This document shows positions 43,206 through 53,109 of a DNA stretch of 64,000 bases, piece by piece. Origin of the DNA: an uncultured Selenomonadales bacterium (GTDB lineage: Bacteria; Bacillota; Negativicutes; Selenomonadales; Selenomonadaceae); assembly GCA_937877655.1 (NCBI GenBank), contig CALFJC010000113.1, positions 13,589-77,588 on the forward strand. The letters run 5' to 3'. Numbering within the stretch: position 1 is the first letter of the stretch; every line of letters starts with the position of its first letter. The notes under the pieces are model-generated. The model made no database searches. It saw only the letters and a program-made list of their open reading frames with translations, and was not told the DNA's origin. The position numbers and the translations under genes were made by a program.

Positions 43206-46200
43206 CATTTCAAAACTTTGTTGGCGGCAAATAAATTTTCAAGTTCGCGGCGGGAAATTAATCTCACGCCGTTTTTTTGTGCAAGTTCAATCGCGCCGCC
43301 CGTAAAATTTTCGGCATTCGTCAAGACAGCGAGTTTAAATTTCCGCTTAAATTTCTGTTCATAACGCTCAATCGCCGCGCAAACTTCCTGAACTGCTTCA
43401 ATCCCTATGGCAACGTCGGGATTTTTTCTGTGCTTGCATTGAATCAAAAGCCCCGTGTTGTCCGCCGTCGATTGAACAACGACATCCGCGCCGCCGTCCC
43501 ATGTGTCGGGAGTTTTTATCGCCGTAAAATTTCCCATGCCGTTAAATAAATCCGAAATGACTTCCTCAAAATAAGTTCCCGTAACCGAATCAACTTCCTC
43601 AATCGTCCAATAACGCGGCTTCAAAATTTCATCGGGCAAATTCATAGCCGCGATTAAAGTTTGTATATCGGCTTCGGTCTCGGCGGTCGGAAATAAAATG
43701 TTCGCGCTCAAATTTTTTTTGTAGCCCAAAAGCATTTCAAGATTTTCATCAAAAGTTTTTCCGCGCAGATTTTTGTTGACGGCAAGCGGCAAGTAGACGT
43801 TGACAGATTTTTTCTGCCCGATTCGATAAACGCGATCTGTCGCCTGATTTTCTTTTGCGGGGTTCCAAGTTCTGCCGAGATGAATTACGTTGTTTGCTTC
43901 GGTTATCGTAAAGCCGACGCCTGCCGCCTCCGTCGAAAGTATCAGCACGTTAAACCCGACAAACTTTTTGAACTCCTCGATAAATCTTTGACGCGCCGCG
44001 CCGTTCATCGCCCCGTTTATCGGCGGTAAAATTTTTATCCCGAAAATTTTTTCAAGCAAATGTCTCAATATCGCCTGCATTTTCCTGCTCGTGACGAAGA
44101 TTAAAACTTTTTCGCCGCGAGTTTTTATTTCGTTGAGGATTTCAAATGTCTTTATCAGCCGCGCCGAACGATTTATAATTTCCTGCGCGTCAAGCTCAAA
44201 AAGTTTTTCTTCCGAAATAATTTCAAGGTCGGGATGCAATGAAACTTCGCGCAATTTGTTTATAAAAACTAAAGGCGAAGAAAATCCTCCTCGCCTGTAT
44301 TTTTCCAACACCGCCGAATAAATTTCGTGTTGACAACGCGGCATTTCTTCGCGACAGAAAAAAATATTTTTCACGGGCAAGCCGCTTAATTTGTCTTCTT
44401 TCATGCGCCGAAGAATCAGCGGCTCCAAATTTTTTTTAATCTCCTCGCCGAGTCCTTGAATATTTTTGCCCGTCAACCCGTCAAGATATTTTTCCTTGAA
44501 AGTTTTCAAGTCGTCCAAGTGTGAAGGCTGAACAAAATCCATTATGCTCCACAAATCCTGCCAAGAATTTTCTACAGGCGTTCCGCTGAGACAAATTGCA
44601 AAGTCATACTTCATCGCCTTTAAAGCCTTCGTCATGCCCGCGTTGGGATTTTTTATTTTCTGTGCCTCGTCCGCAACAATTATACTCCAAGAAATTTCTG
44701 CGAACGAAAATTGATAGTCGCGCAGAGTTTCATAAGTCGTCATAACAAGTGAATTCGGCGGCAAATTTTTCAGTGACAATTTCGGTCTGCCATTGGGCGT
44801 GAGTTTGTCCGTGTAAAATTTTTTTATTCCACTTCCGTGCAACGAAATTACTTCGCTGAAAATGTTTTCGCGCAGAAATTTTTTGTATTCGATTTGCCAA
44901 TTTACAAGGAGTGCGGTCGGCGCGACAATTAATATCGGAAAATTTATCTGCGGATAATCCTTGCAGAATTTTTTCAAGCCGCCTATAAAAATCAGCGTCT
45001 GCAAAGTTTTTCCAAGCCCCATATCGTCCGCGATTAAAATTCCGTGCCAACCTTTTTGCCAAACCTGCGAAATTTTCCATACGCCTTGAATTTGATAATC
45101 ATAAAGTCTTGTTTCGGGTGAAAGTATATCGGCAAAAAAATTTCCCTGCCGCGTCTGATTTAAGCCCTTTTCATAATCAATTTGCTCGAAGTTTTCTTTT
45201 ATCTTCAGCACAAGAATTTTGGAACGTTCCTTTCCTCCGGGCGAAGGCGGAACATCTCCCGGCGGCAATTTTGGTGGATTTCCCGGCGGCTTATTGCCGT
45301 TCGCCCAATCTATCGGCGGGCGTTCGCTGTCTAAATAATATTGCTCGATTGAAATTTCCTCAATGCCCGTGACGCGGTCGGAATAATTAAAATCAAAAGC
45401 CTCGCCGGAAAATAATTCTTTCGGCTGAAGTTTGTAGCGGGCGGCGTCTTCTTTGCTCAACTTGCCGACAGATTTAATCTGCGCAAGCCCGTCGCGAAGA
45501 GTTTTGCTGAAAACATATTGCGTCCTGTTCCTGCCCCTGTACGTCGATTTAATTTCTCTGCGATTGTTGAACGCGCCTTGAAAATCTTTGCTGTCAATCG
45601 GTTTCAATTCGCCGCCGCAAGTTTTCAAAAGAACGGGCTGAACTTTAACCGAGTCGCCGTCCTCTTGAAAGTCCACGTCGAGTTTATCGACAACGATTAT
45701 ATTTTTGTTGTCCTTTGAAAGATAGCCGTCGAGTTTTGCCGTCGCATCTGCCGCAGTCTCCTGAATTTTTTTTAACGTGATTAAAGGTTCTTCACGTGAA
45801 AAATTTTCATTGCCGAATTTTGCAAGATTAATCAGCGCGAATTGATTTGCATTGAGTCTGAAAAGATTTTCTTCGCCGACGTGAACAATCGCGCCGTTTA
45901 TTTGCGGCTTGACGACCGCTCGCCCGTCCGAGTTCAAAAGTTCGACGACGTATTTAAAAATTTTCCCGCCGATATATCCTTCCGTCCGAATAGAAATTTG
46001 ATAAGGGTTGCGGGGCGGCAAGTTCAAAAGTTCGGCGTCATCTTCCGACAACAAAACCGATTTTTCAAACGGAATCAGCGTCCCGCCGTCCGAAACCTGC
46101 GCGGCGTCTTCAAGCGCGAGCATTTGCAATTTTGATTGAACTGCCGCCGATAAATTTTCTTGCGGGAAAAAATATCCTTCGGCTCGCTCCTGCCATGTCG

Positions 46201-46207
46201 AATTCAA
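43202..46207 (-). CDS. zorD: Zorya type I ZorD: SNF2-type helicase with Mrr-like nuclease domain
   Basis: TTG 46207 is preferred: it starts two bases after the zorC stop, preceded by a G run that can act as ribosome site. The longer frame begins inside zorC at 46264. 1001 residues. After a ~350-residue N-terminal domain comes the SNF2 motor: Walker A ADDMGLGKTLQT, DEAQKIKNP, LSGTPVENSW and VYRIGQKKSVNVY. The C terminus holds an Mrr-like nuclease fold with WDGGADVVV and LLIQCKHRK (D...QxK catalytic pattern). In type I Zorya ZorD degrades phage DNA after activation by the membrane motor. Converges with hisF without a clear terminator. Confidence 0.9.
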   Translation of the reverse strand: MNSTWQERAEGYFFPQENLSAAVQSKLQMLALEDAAQVSDGGTLIPFEKSVLLSEDDAELLNLPPRNPYQISIRTEGYIGGKIFKYVVELLNSDGRAVVKPQINGAIVHVGEENLFRLNANQFALINLAKFGNENFSREEPLITLKKIQETAADATAKLDGYLSKDNKNIIVVDKLDVDFQEDGDSVKVQPVLLKTCGGELKPIDSKDFQGAFNNRREIKSTYRGRNRTQYVFSKTLRDGLAQIKSVGKLSKEDAARYKLQPKELFSGEAFDFNYSDRVTGIEEISIEQYYLDSERPPIDWANGNKPPGNPPKLPPGDVPPSPGGKERSKILVLKIKENFEQIDYEKGLNQTRQGNFFADILSPETRLYDYQIQGVWKISQVWQKGWHGILIADDMGLGKTLQTLIFIGGLKKFCKDYPQINFPILIVAPTALLVNWQIEYKKFLRENIFSEVISLHGSGIKKFYTDKLTPNGRPKLSLKNLPPNSLVMTTYETLRDYQFSFAEISWSIIVADEAQKIKNPNAGMTKALKAMKYDFAICLSGTPVENSWQDLWSIMDFVQPSHLDDLKTFKEKYLDGLTGKNIQGLGEEIKKNLEPLILRRMKEDKLSGLPVKNIFFCREEMPRCQHEIYSAVLEKYRRGGFSSPLVFINKLREVSLHPDLEIISEEKLFELDAQEIINRSARLIKTFEILNEIKTRGEKVLIFVTSRKMQAILRHLLEKIFGIKILPPINGAMNGAARQRFIEEFKKFVGFNVLILSTEAAGVGFTITEANNVIHLGRTWNPAKENQATDRVYRIGQKKSVNVYLPLAVNKNLRGKTFDENLEMLLGYKKNLSANILFPTAETEADIQTLIAAMNLPDEILKPRYWTIEEVDSVTGTYFEEVISDLFNGMGNFTAIKTPDTWDGGADVVVQSTADNTGLLIQCKHRKNPDVAIGIEAVQEVCAAIERYEQKFKRKFKLAVLTNAENFTGGAIELAQKNGVRLISRRELENLFAANKVLKC

Positions 46208-46209
46208 TT

Positions 46210-47520
46210 TTAAAGCCCCCAATCTTTTTCCGTTTTGTAAATGCCGCAATTTTCTCCGAGCCACTTGCTGACTTTATTCTGCCAACTCTTTTGCCCTTCG
46301 TTTGGAAAATGCGTCCAATCGGCAACAGAATTTTTAATCAAAACGTCGCGGCTGATTGAATTCTTCTCGAAAAAATCTTCCGCCGTATCGAAAAGATTAA
46401 AAGTCGCGTCGATTTTATGAACGCGCAATTTGCCGTTGTGGCTCCACTCCGAAAAAATAAATTGTCCGATTTGAAAAACGAACACGCTTTGATTTTTCTC
46501 CGCCGCCTTAAGCAACGAGCCATGATTTAATTTTACGCCTTCCAAGCTTGCGGCTACACGTGCGGCAACTTCGCCCAAAAAAATTTTCGTGTTGACTATG
46601 TAAGGCAAATATGCCCGCCAAAATTTCTCGCGATACCGCCACATTCTGTCAACCGCCGTTTGCTTGATGATTTTAAAGAAAACTTCCAAATCTTCTTCCG
46701 ACAACCAATGACAAAAAATATCTCGCGACTTTTGCGAAACGCTGTTCCAATTAAAGCGACTGTTGCCAAAACGCGGGTCGCCCAATCGCCGATAAAAAAT
46801 TTCTATGCATTTATTTTTGCCAAAACCTGTGCGATAAACGCTTTGAATCAGCGCGTCGGCAATGGCGGGGAAAATATTTTTGTAAGTATCAAACTCGCCG
46901 TCGAGCTCGTCCAAGATTTTAAACTGCGCGGAAATATTTCTGTCAGTTCGGAAAAAATTTTTCAGTGCGGCTTGAATAAAATTCGACGCCTTATAAAAAT
47001 TCGACAAGCCGAGCTCCTCAATCGCGCTTTCAACGCTCAATTTATTCGAGAAAAGATTTGCCATGTTCGACATGCAATTTTCCGAAAAAAGATATTGCCG
47101 CGCCGCAAAAGTTTTTTTCAACGAAACCGAATCAATATCTTGCAGGCTGTTCAAAGCCCACGCCAAAAGTTCGGTCTTGGCTGAATCATCGTAATTTGAA
47201 AGATAAGCATTCAAAACGCCGCGCAGATGACTTGTCTTTTTGGACAATTTGCGCAAAATTTCTTCCGTGTGATTGAAAGTTATCTGCGGCTCATAAATTA
47301 TGAATGGCAACGCCCTAAGTTCGCGTGACGAAAAATTTCGTTCGCCGCGCAGAAATTTTTCAAGCAGTGGTTTCAAAACATCTTCGGGCGGCTTTGCGGG
47401 CTTTTCGACTTTTATTCCGTTCAAAAATTTTTCAAGCGCATTCATTTGCGGATTAAAAGTTGCGGCGTCCAAACGTCTCGCGGCGGCGTTCATCTCCTTT
47501 ATCGCGTCCCTTAAACTCAT
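46210..47520 (-). CDS. zorC: Zorya type I ZorC (EH-signature protein)
   Basis: 436 residues from ATG 47520, which overlaps the zorB stop by four bases. The body is mostly helical. The family cannot be named from a short motif, but the order zorA-zorB-this gene-SNF2 is diagnostic of type I Zorya, where ZorC is an EH-signature protein binding DNA and recruiting ZorD. Late segments KNQSVFVFQIGQFIFSEWSHNG and KLRVHKIDATFNLFD fit EH-signature proteins as I recall them. Confidence rests mainly on context. Confidence 0.85.
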   Translation of the reverse strand: MSLRDAIKEMNAAARRLDAATFNPQMNALEKFLNGIKVEKPAKPPEDVLKPLLEKFLRGERNFSSRELRALPFIIYEPQITFNHTEEILRKLSKKTSHLRGVLNAYLSNYDDSAKTELLAWALNSLQDIDSVSLKKTFAARQYLFSENCMSNMANLFSNKLSVESAIEELGLSNFYKASNFIQAALKNFFRTDRNISAQFKILDELDGEFDTYKNIFPAIADALIQSVYRTGFGKNKCIEIFYRRLGDPRFGNSRFNWNSVSQKSRDIFCHWLSEEDLEVFFKIIKQTAVDRMWRYREKFWRAYLPYIVNTKIFLGEVAARVAASLEGVKLNHGSLLKAAEKNQSVFVFQIGQFIFSEWSHNGKLRVHKIDATFNLFDTAEDFFEKNSISRDVLIKNSVADWTHFPNEGQKSWQNKVSKWLGENCGIYKTEKDWGL

Positions 47521-48227
47521 TTAGCCAACTCCCCTCGCACGAATTTTACAATGTCTATATCTTTTTCCGACGGCGGAGTCATTGAAAATCTTATGTCGAT
47601 TCGCCGATTTTTGCTCCGCCCCTCCTCTGTAGAATTAGAATTTCCCGGTATCGGGCGCGTGTCCGCGTAGCCGCTTACCGAAAAAATTATTTCGTCCTTG
47701 TCATTTTTAAGCGTTGTCAATTTCGGGTTCGCGCCGCTCATCGTCAGCCAAGTATTTATCGCCCGCTTCGTCGACAATTCCCAATTCGACGGGAAAAATT
47801 CCGTGACTATCGGCACGTTGTCGGTATGTCCTTCGATAAAAATTGTTTCGACGCGCCCTTTGAATTTCTCCTCCTCAAGCGCGACTTCCAAAACTTCGCC
47901 CAATTTTTTTATCACGACTTGTCCTTCCGGTTTTACGTCGGCAAGCCCCACGTCGAATAAAATTCCCTCCGAGATTCTCAATATGCCGTGTTGCTCGTCG
48001 ACTTCAACTTTTATTCCCGATTTTTCAAGCTCTTCCTGCATAAAGTGCAAAAGTTCGGCGCGGGTTACGTCGTTTTGAGTGAGTTGCGCCGTCGCTTGGC
48101 TGAAGTTCAAAATAAAATACGACAGTACCAAAATGAAAATCGCGAGCAAGCCCGACATCAAGTCGCTTATGCTGATTGTAAATGAATCCTGCGCGGGCGG
48201 GTCGATTTGCGCCGTTCGTTTTCTCAC
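47517..48227 (-). CDS. zorB: Zorya ZorB: MotB/OmpA-like stator subunit
   Basis: 236 residues from GTG 48227. A single transmembrane helix (about 18-41) begins with SISDLMSGLLAIFILVLSY; Asp22 is at the position of the proton-carrying aspartate of MotB. The C-terminal OmpA-like peptidoglycan-binding domain has FIEGHTDNVPI, NWELSTKRAINTW and GRSKNRRIDIR. Together with ZorA it forms a proton-driven stator anchored to the cell wall. The start lies six bases after the zorA stop. Confidence 0.93.
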   Translation of the reverse strand: MRKRTAQIDPPAQDSFTISISDLMSGLLAIFILVLSYFILNFSQATAQLTQNDVTRAELLHFMQEELEKSGIKVEVDEQHGILRISEGILFDVGLADVKPEGQVVIKKLGEVLEVALEEEKFKGRVETIFIEGHTDNVPIVTEFFPSNWELSTKRAINTWLTMSGANPKLTTLKNDKDEIIFSVSGYADTRPIPGNSNSTEEGRSKNRRIDIRFSMTPPSEKDIDIVKFVRGELAK

Positions 48228-48233
48228 TTTTTA

Positions 48234-50246
48234 TCACCGCCTGCGAATTTGTTTTAAATCATCAATCGCGTTGCTCAATTCTTCCGTAATTTCATTGAGA
48301 TAACCGAATGCATTGCTCAACGATTTATCAAAAGCCTCAAGTTTTTCTCTCAAGCCCGCGTTTGTCTTGACGTTGTAATTATCCAAACTTTCATGAATAA
48401 TTTTTGCTGATCTTTCAAATTCAGAAGCAATGCCGTTGAAATTTTCCATGAACGTATCAAGTTCAAGCGACAAATCAGAAATGGTTTCACTGGTCATTTT
48501 ATTGGCAGTCGCAAGATTATTAAGTTGCGTAGAAGTCTCCGATAAATTTTTCGTGAGTTGTTGAGTGCTTTGCTTGACGGGCTCGGCGGCTTCCTTAAGT
48601 GAATTGCTTGCATCGTCCATGAGTTCCAAAAATGTTTCTGTCTCTTCCAACTGACTTTGAACCTGCGCGAACATTTTTTTGGTCGTCTCGTTGTGGGCGT
48701 CGACAATCTCGCGGAAATTTTTGACTGCCTGCGAAATTTGCGCGGCATTTGAAGTGGCGACTGTTTCCAAAAATTCTTTTTGTTGATCCGTGAACTTATC
48801 CAACTTCTCAATCAAATTTTTAATCAGTGCGTCAAAATTATTTAAGGAGCCCGCTTGTTGCTCCTCAATTTTTTTCGCAACGCCTTGCAAAGTTTCAGTC
48901 AAGCCGGCGAGCGTCGCCAAAAATTGTTCGTTGGTTTGTTTATTTTTATCGAAGTCGTCTTGTCTTTGCTGATTTTCTTTTTGGCGATTTGCTTCAGCGT
49001 CTTTAAGCATTTGCGCCATAACCGCGTTGAAATTATCGAGCGCATTTGTAACGAGCGTTTCAAAATCTTTTGCAGAATTTTCTTGTTGCGTTTTAATTTT
49101 ATCCGCAACTTCATTCAAAGTGGAGATCAAACTTTCCAGAGCCGCAGAAAATTTTTTGTATTCGGCGTCGCGTTCGGCGGCTGAAGTTTGAGCGTGTTGC
49201 TTTAAAGTTTCGTCCAGAGATTTCAGCGTGTTCAAAAGCTGTTCATTCATGATTTTGGAAATTTCATTGGCGGTTTCCAATTTCTCGTCGATACTGTTTG
49301 AAAAATTATCAAGCGCAGTTGAAAATCTCTCCATTTGCGAGCCGACACCCTTTGTAAAAATTTCTCCGACTTTTTCGGCTCCTCCTGAACTCAACTTTTC
49401 AATCGCCGCGCAGATTTTATCGACGTAAGTTCCAAGTTTTTCATCAAGCCCGTCATAAATTGCCTGCGCTACGTCTTCGCCGATATTTTTTATATCTGTG
49501 CTGATGGTTTGAAGTTCCGTCGTCTGATTTTGCGCCTCGACATTATTTTTCTCCAGCCAAGAATTTTCTGTTGCAACTTGCCCGCCGATATTTTTTAACT
49601 CCGTCGTTTGATTTTGAGCTTCGGAATAATTTTCCTTCAACCAATCTTCTGCAGAGCGGCGCGGAAATTTTTTGTCAATCTCTTCAGCCAAACGCTGAAC
49701 GTTGCTTTGAAAATTTTTTACCAGAAAATGATGAGCGACGCTGTAAACGAGCGCGGCTCCGATTCCGACAAGCGAAGTCACGAACGCCGACTCAACGCCC
49801 GACAAAAGTTGTGCGATGCCGCCTTTCAATTTTTCAATGTCGCCGCTCGTCATGTCAACGCCGCTTAAACCGAATGTCAAGCCCGCGAACGTCCCCAAAA
49901 TTCCCAAGCCCGTAAAAATTCCGCCGTATGCTTGCCAGAAATTCATGTTCATTCCGCTCGTCAGATTTTGTGGATTAAAAAATTCTGCCGCGTCCGTCGT
50001 CGAGTAAATTTTTTCGTCCGTTCGCGTCAATGTCTTTTCAAAATTTTTCCAAACCGCCTTAAGCAATTTTGTTTCTTCAAACGCGGCGTTGATGTCTTGA
50101 GAATTGATGACGGTTTCGATTTCCTTATTTATGTTACGAATTTTCCACGCGAAGAAAAAAATGTAAATGACAAATAAAATTGCGGCAACGACAATCGAGC
50201 CTATTCCCCATGACGATAAAAAAATTTCCTTTAAAAACTCAATCAA
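48234..50246 (-). CDS. zorA: Zorya ZorA: MotA/ExbB-like proton channel with long coiled tail
   Basis: 670 residues from TTG 50246 with AAGGAGAGG upstream. N-terminal membrane helix WGIGSIVVAAILFVIYIFFF, then two more around residues 90-180 with FTGLGILGTFAGLTFGLSG and AFVTSLVGIGAALVYS, the MotA/TolQ/ExbB signature region. From about residue 200 to the end the protein is a long, Gln/Asn/Glu-rich coiled tail with repeated ...NNVEAQNQTTELQ... segments. In ZorA a tail of this type projects into the cytoplasm and transmits the phage signal to ZorC/ZorD. Confidence 0.93.
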   Translation of the reverse strand: MIEFLKEIFLSSWGIGSIVVAAILFVIYIFFFAWKIRNINKEIETVINSQDINAAFEETKLLKAVWKNFEKTLTRTDEKIYSTTDAAEFFNPQNLTSGMNMNFWQAYGGIFTGLGILGTFAGLTFGLSGVDMTSGDIEKLKGGIAQLLSGVESAFVTSLVGIGAALVYSVAHHFLVKNFQSNVQRLAEEIDKKFPRRSAEDWLKENYSEAQNQTTELKNIGGQVATENSWLEKNNVEAQNQTTELQTISTDIKNIGEDVAQAIYDGLDEKLGTYVDKICAAIEKLSSGGAEKVGEIFTKGVGSQMERFSTALDNFSNSIDEKLETANEISKIMNEQLLNTLKSLDETLKQHAQTSAAERDAEYKKFSAALESLISTLNEVADKIKTQQENSAKDFETLVTNALDNFNAVMAQMLKDAEANRQKENQQRQDDFDKNKQTNEQFLATLAGLTETLQGVAKKIEEQQAGSLNNFDALIKNLIEKLDKFTDQQKEFLETVATSNAAQISQAVKNFREIVDAHNETTKKMFAQVQSQLEETETFLELMDDASNSLKEAAEPVKQSTQQLTKNLSETSTQLNNLATANKMTSETISDLSLELDTFMENFNGIASEFERSAKIIHESLDNYNVKTNAGLREKLEAFDKSLSNAFGYLNEITEELSNAIDDLKQIRRR

Positions 50247-50269
50247 ATTAATCCTCTCCTTCCGAAATT

Positions 50270-50298
50270 ATTTTACAACAGCAGATTTTTTGGCGCAA
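50270..50298 (-). promoter_or_regulatory. Probable promoter of the zorABCD operon
   Basis: Minus strand: TTGCGC (50293-50298), 17-base spacer, TAAAAT (50270-50275), about 20 bases before the zorA start. Confidence 0.55.
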
Positions 50299-50326
50299 CG
50301 GAGAAAAATTTTTCGCCTTTGACGTA

Positions 50327-50355
50327 TTGACTTTTTGATTTTTTGCGGTTATCAT
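50327..50355 (+). promoter_or_regulatory. Probable promoter of clpB
   Basis: TTGACT (50327-50332), 17-base spacer, TATCAT (50350-50355). No CIRCE inverted repeat or CtsR-type heptad was seen here. Confidence 0.6.
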
Positions 50356-50398
50356 TGGCGGCGTAGAAAAAATTCAAAACTATTGGGAGTGATAAATC

Positions 50399-53014
50399 AT
50401 GGCAGGAGAAAAATACACGACGAAAGCTCAACAGGCAATTCAAGCGGCGCAACAACTCGCCGCAATGAAATATCATCAAGAATTCAATTCGTTGCACTTG
50501 ATGCTCGCGCTCGCCAAAGAACCCGAAGGCTTGTTGGCGACAATTTTTCAAGAGTGTCAAACCGATTTGCCGATGCTGAAAGTCAAACTCGAAGCGGAGC
50601 TGAATAAAATTCCGCAAGTCAAAGGGCAAGAGCGACTTTCAATGGGCGTCGACCTCGCAAGAGTTATCGGCAAGGCAAAGGAATATGCCGCGTCAATGAA
50701 AGATGAATTTATCAGCACGGAACATTTGCTCCTTGCGCTTGTCACGGACGGCAAAAAGGAACTTCAGGACATTTCCAAGGAATTTAAACTCGGCAAAGAC
50801 AAAATCGACGCCGCGATAAAAAAATATCGCAAGCAAAATGTCACGAGCGAAAATCCCGAAGAAACTTATCAAAGCCTTTCAAAATTCGGGCGCGATTTGA
50901 CGCAAGCCGCTCGTTCGGGGAAATTGGATCCGGTCATTGGGCGCGATGAAGAAATTCGCCGCACGATTGAGATTTTAAGTCGCAGAACAAAAAATAACCC
51001 GGTTTTAATCGGTGAACCGGGCGTGGGAAAAACTGCTATCGTCGAAGGGCTCGCCAGAAGAATTGTTGCGGGCGATGTCCCCGAATCTTTGAAAAACAAA
51101 ACGCTTTATGCTTTGGATATGGGCTCGCTCATTGCCGGCGCAAAATTTCGCGGCGAATTCGAGGAGCGTCTTAAATCCGTGCTCAACGAAATTACAAAGT
51201 CGGAAGGACAGATTCTTCTTTTTATCGATGAAGTTCATACGGTCGTTGGTGCGGGCAAAGCGGAAGGAGCAATGGACGCGGGAAATATTTTAAAGCCGAT
51301 GCTCGCTCGCGGCGAATTGCGTTGCATAGGCGCGACAACTCTTAACGAATACAGAAAATATATCGAAAAGGATACCGCGCTTGAAAGACGTTTTCAGCCC
51401 GTCATGGTCGGCGAACCGAGCGTTGAGGATACAATTACAATTCTGCGCGGGATTAAGGAGCGTTATGAAGTTCATCACGGCGTAAGAATTCGCGACGCCG
51501 CCCTTGTTTCTGCCGCAACTTTGTCCGACAGATACATTTCCGACAGATTTTTGCCCGATAAGGCGATTGATTTAATGGACGAGGCGGCTGCCAAACTCAG
51601 AACGGAAATTGAATCTTTGCCCGCGCCCATTGACGAGACGCGCAGAAAAATTATGCAACTTGAAATTGAGGAGCAGGCACTCAAAAAAGAAACAGACGCC
51701 GCGTCAAAAGAAAAATTAAATTCGATCGCCGAAGAAATTTCTCAGCTTAAGGAGAAGGAAAAAAATCTGCGCGATAAATGGGAGGCGGAAAAACAATCGA
51801 TTCTGCGCGTCAGAGCGATTAAAAAAGAAATCGACGCCGTCAACAACGAGATCGAAGAGGCACAACGCGCTTACAATCTTCAAAAAGCGTCCGAACTCAA
51901 ATACGGCAAGCTCCCGCAACTCATGAACACTTTGAAAAAATTTGAAGAAGAAATTGCCGCGCAGAATAAAGACAATCGCCTTTTGAAAGAAGAAGTCGGC
52001 GAAGAAGACATTGCCCGCGTTGTAAGTCGTTGGACGGGCATTCCGCTTACAAAAATGCTTATGGGCGAACGCGAAAAACTTTTGCACTTGGAAGACACTT
52101 TGCATGAACGAGTTGTCGGACAAGATGAAGCGGTTAGAGCCGTCAGCGAAGCGATTCTCCGCGCCCGCGCAGGCATAAAAGATCCCAATCGCCCAATCGG
52201 ATCGTTTATCTTTCTCGGACCGACCGGCGTAGGAAAAACCGAATTGGCAAAAGCTCTCGCCGAAGCTCTTTTCGACGACGAACGCAGTATAATTCGCGTT
52301 GACATGTCCGAATACATGGAGAAACATACCGTTGCAAGATTAATCGGCGCGCCTCCCGGCTATGTCGGCTACGATGAAGGCGGGCAATTAACCGAAGCCG
52401 TCCGCCGCCGCCCTTACAGCGTCATTTTGCTTGACGAGATCGAAAAGGCGCACAGAGATATTTTCAACGTCCTTTTGCAAATTCTTGACGACGGACGCTT
52501 GACGGACGGAAAAGGTCGCGTCGTCAATTTCAAAAACACCGTTATAATCATGACGAGCAATTTGGGATCGCAAGAAATTCTGCAACGCGCAAAAATCGGC
52601 TTTATCACCAACAAAGATTTTATTGAGGCGGAAAATATTATCAAAAATCTGCTTAAAAACCATTTCAGACCCGAATTTTTGAACAGAATTGATGATATTG
52701 TCGTATTTAAATCGCTTGCGAAGGAACAAGTCAAAGCCATTGCGCAAATTTTGCTTAAAAATCTCAGCGAACGGCTTGAAAAACAAATTAATGTTCAACT
52801 TTCTTGGACGGATTCTGCCGTTGAGGCTCTTTCAAATCAAGGTTTTGATGCAAATTTCGGCGCGAGACCGCTTAAACGCCTTTTGACTCACACCGTCGAA
52901 ACCGAATTGAGCAAAAAAATTATTTCGGGCGAAGTCAAGGACGGCGACACCGTCGAAATAAATTTTGACGGAAACAACTTTACTTTCAACGCCAAAATCA
53001 ATCTCAAGAAATAA
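50399..53014 (+). CDS. clpB: ClpB disaggregase (Hsp100)
   Basis: 871 residues from ATG 50399 (GGGAG upstream), the usual length. N domain with two Clp repeats (1-145), AAA1 with Walker A GEPGVGKTA near 203 and Walker B LLFIDEVHTVVGAG, a coiled middle domain (about 405-525) that distinguishes ClpB from ClpC/ClpA, and AAA2 with FLGPTGVGKTE near 606 and ILLDEIEKAH. With DnaK it extracts and refolds aggregated proteins using ATP. It has no ClpP-binding IGF loop that I can see. Divergent from zorA and followed by a strong terminator. Confidence 0.96.
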   Translation: MAGEKYTTKAQQAIQAAQQLAAMKYHQEFNSLHLMLALAKEPEGLLATIFQECQTDLPMLKVKLEAELNKIPQVKGQERLSMGVDLARVIGKAKEYAASMKDEFISTEHLLLALVTDGKKELQDISKEFKLGKDKIDAAIKKYRKQNVTSENPEETYQSLSKFGRDLTQAARSGKLDPVIGRDEEIRRTIEILSRRTKNNPVLIGEPGVGKTAIVEGLARRIVAGDVPESLKNKTLYALDMGSLIAGAKFRGEFEERLKSVLNEITKSEGQILLFIDEVHTVVGAGKAEGAMDAGNILKPMLARGELRCIGATTLNEYRKYIEKDTALERRFQPVMVGEPSVEDTITILRGIKERYEVHHGVRIRDAALVSAATLSDRYISDRFLPDKAIDLMDEAAAKLRTEIESLPAPIDETRRKIMQLEIEEQALKKETDAASKEKLNSIAEEISQLKEKEKNLRDKWEAEKQSILRVRAIKKEIDAVNNEIEEAQRAYNLQKASELKYGKLPQLMNTLKKFEEEIAAQNKDNRLLKEEVGEEDIARVVSRWTGIPLTKMLMGEREKLLHLEDTLHERVVGQDEAVRAVSEAILRARAGIKDPNRPIGSFIFLGPTGVGKTELAKALAEALFDDERSIIRVDMSEYMEKHTVARLIGAPPGYVGYDEGGQLTEAVRRRPYSVILLDEIEKAHRDIFNVLLQILDDGRLTDGKGRVVNFKNTVIIMTSNLGSQEILQRAKIGFITNKDFIEAENIIKNLLKNHFRPEFLNRIDDIVVFKSLAKEQVKAIAQILLKNLSERLEKQINVQLSWTDSAVEALSNQGFDANFGARPLKRLLTHTVETELSKKIISGEVKDGDTVEINFDGNNFTFNAKINLKK

Positions 53015-53036
53015 ATCTCCTTTCATAAAAAATTTT

Positions 53037-53062
53037 CCCGACTTCGGTCGGGATTTTTTTTT
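53037..53062 (+). terminator. Terminator after clpB
   Basis: CCCGAC-TTCG-GTCGGG tetraloop hairpin with a run of nine T. Confidence 0.9.
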
Positions 53063-53109
53063 GCAGGAAAAAAATTTAAGGCGCAGAAAAATGTTTTTGA
53101 GGTGGCTTG

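Noticed and set aside
42069..43208. Open frame of 379 codons antisense to hisF
   Set aside because: It mirrors hisF over its whole length, has no ribosome site and low-complexity Arg/Asn/Phe composition; a shadow caused by codon bias.
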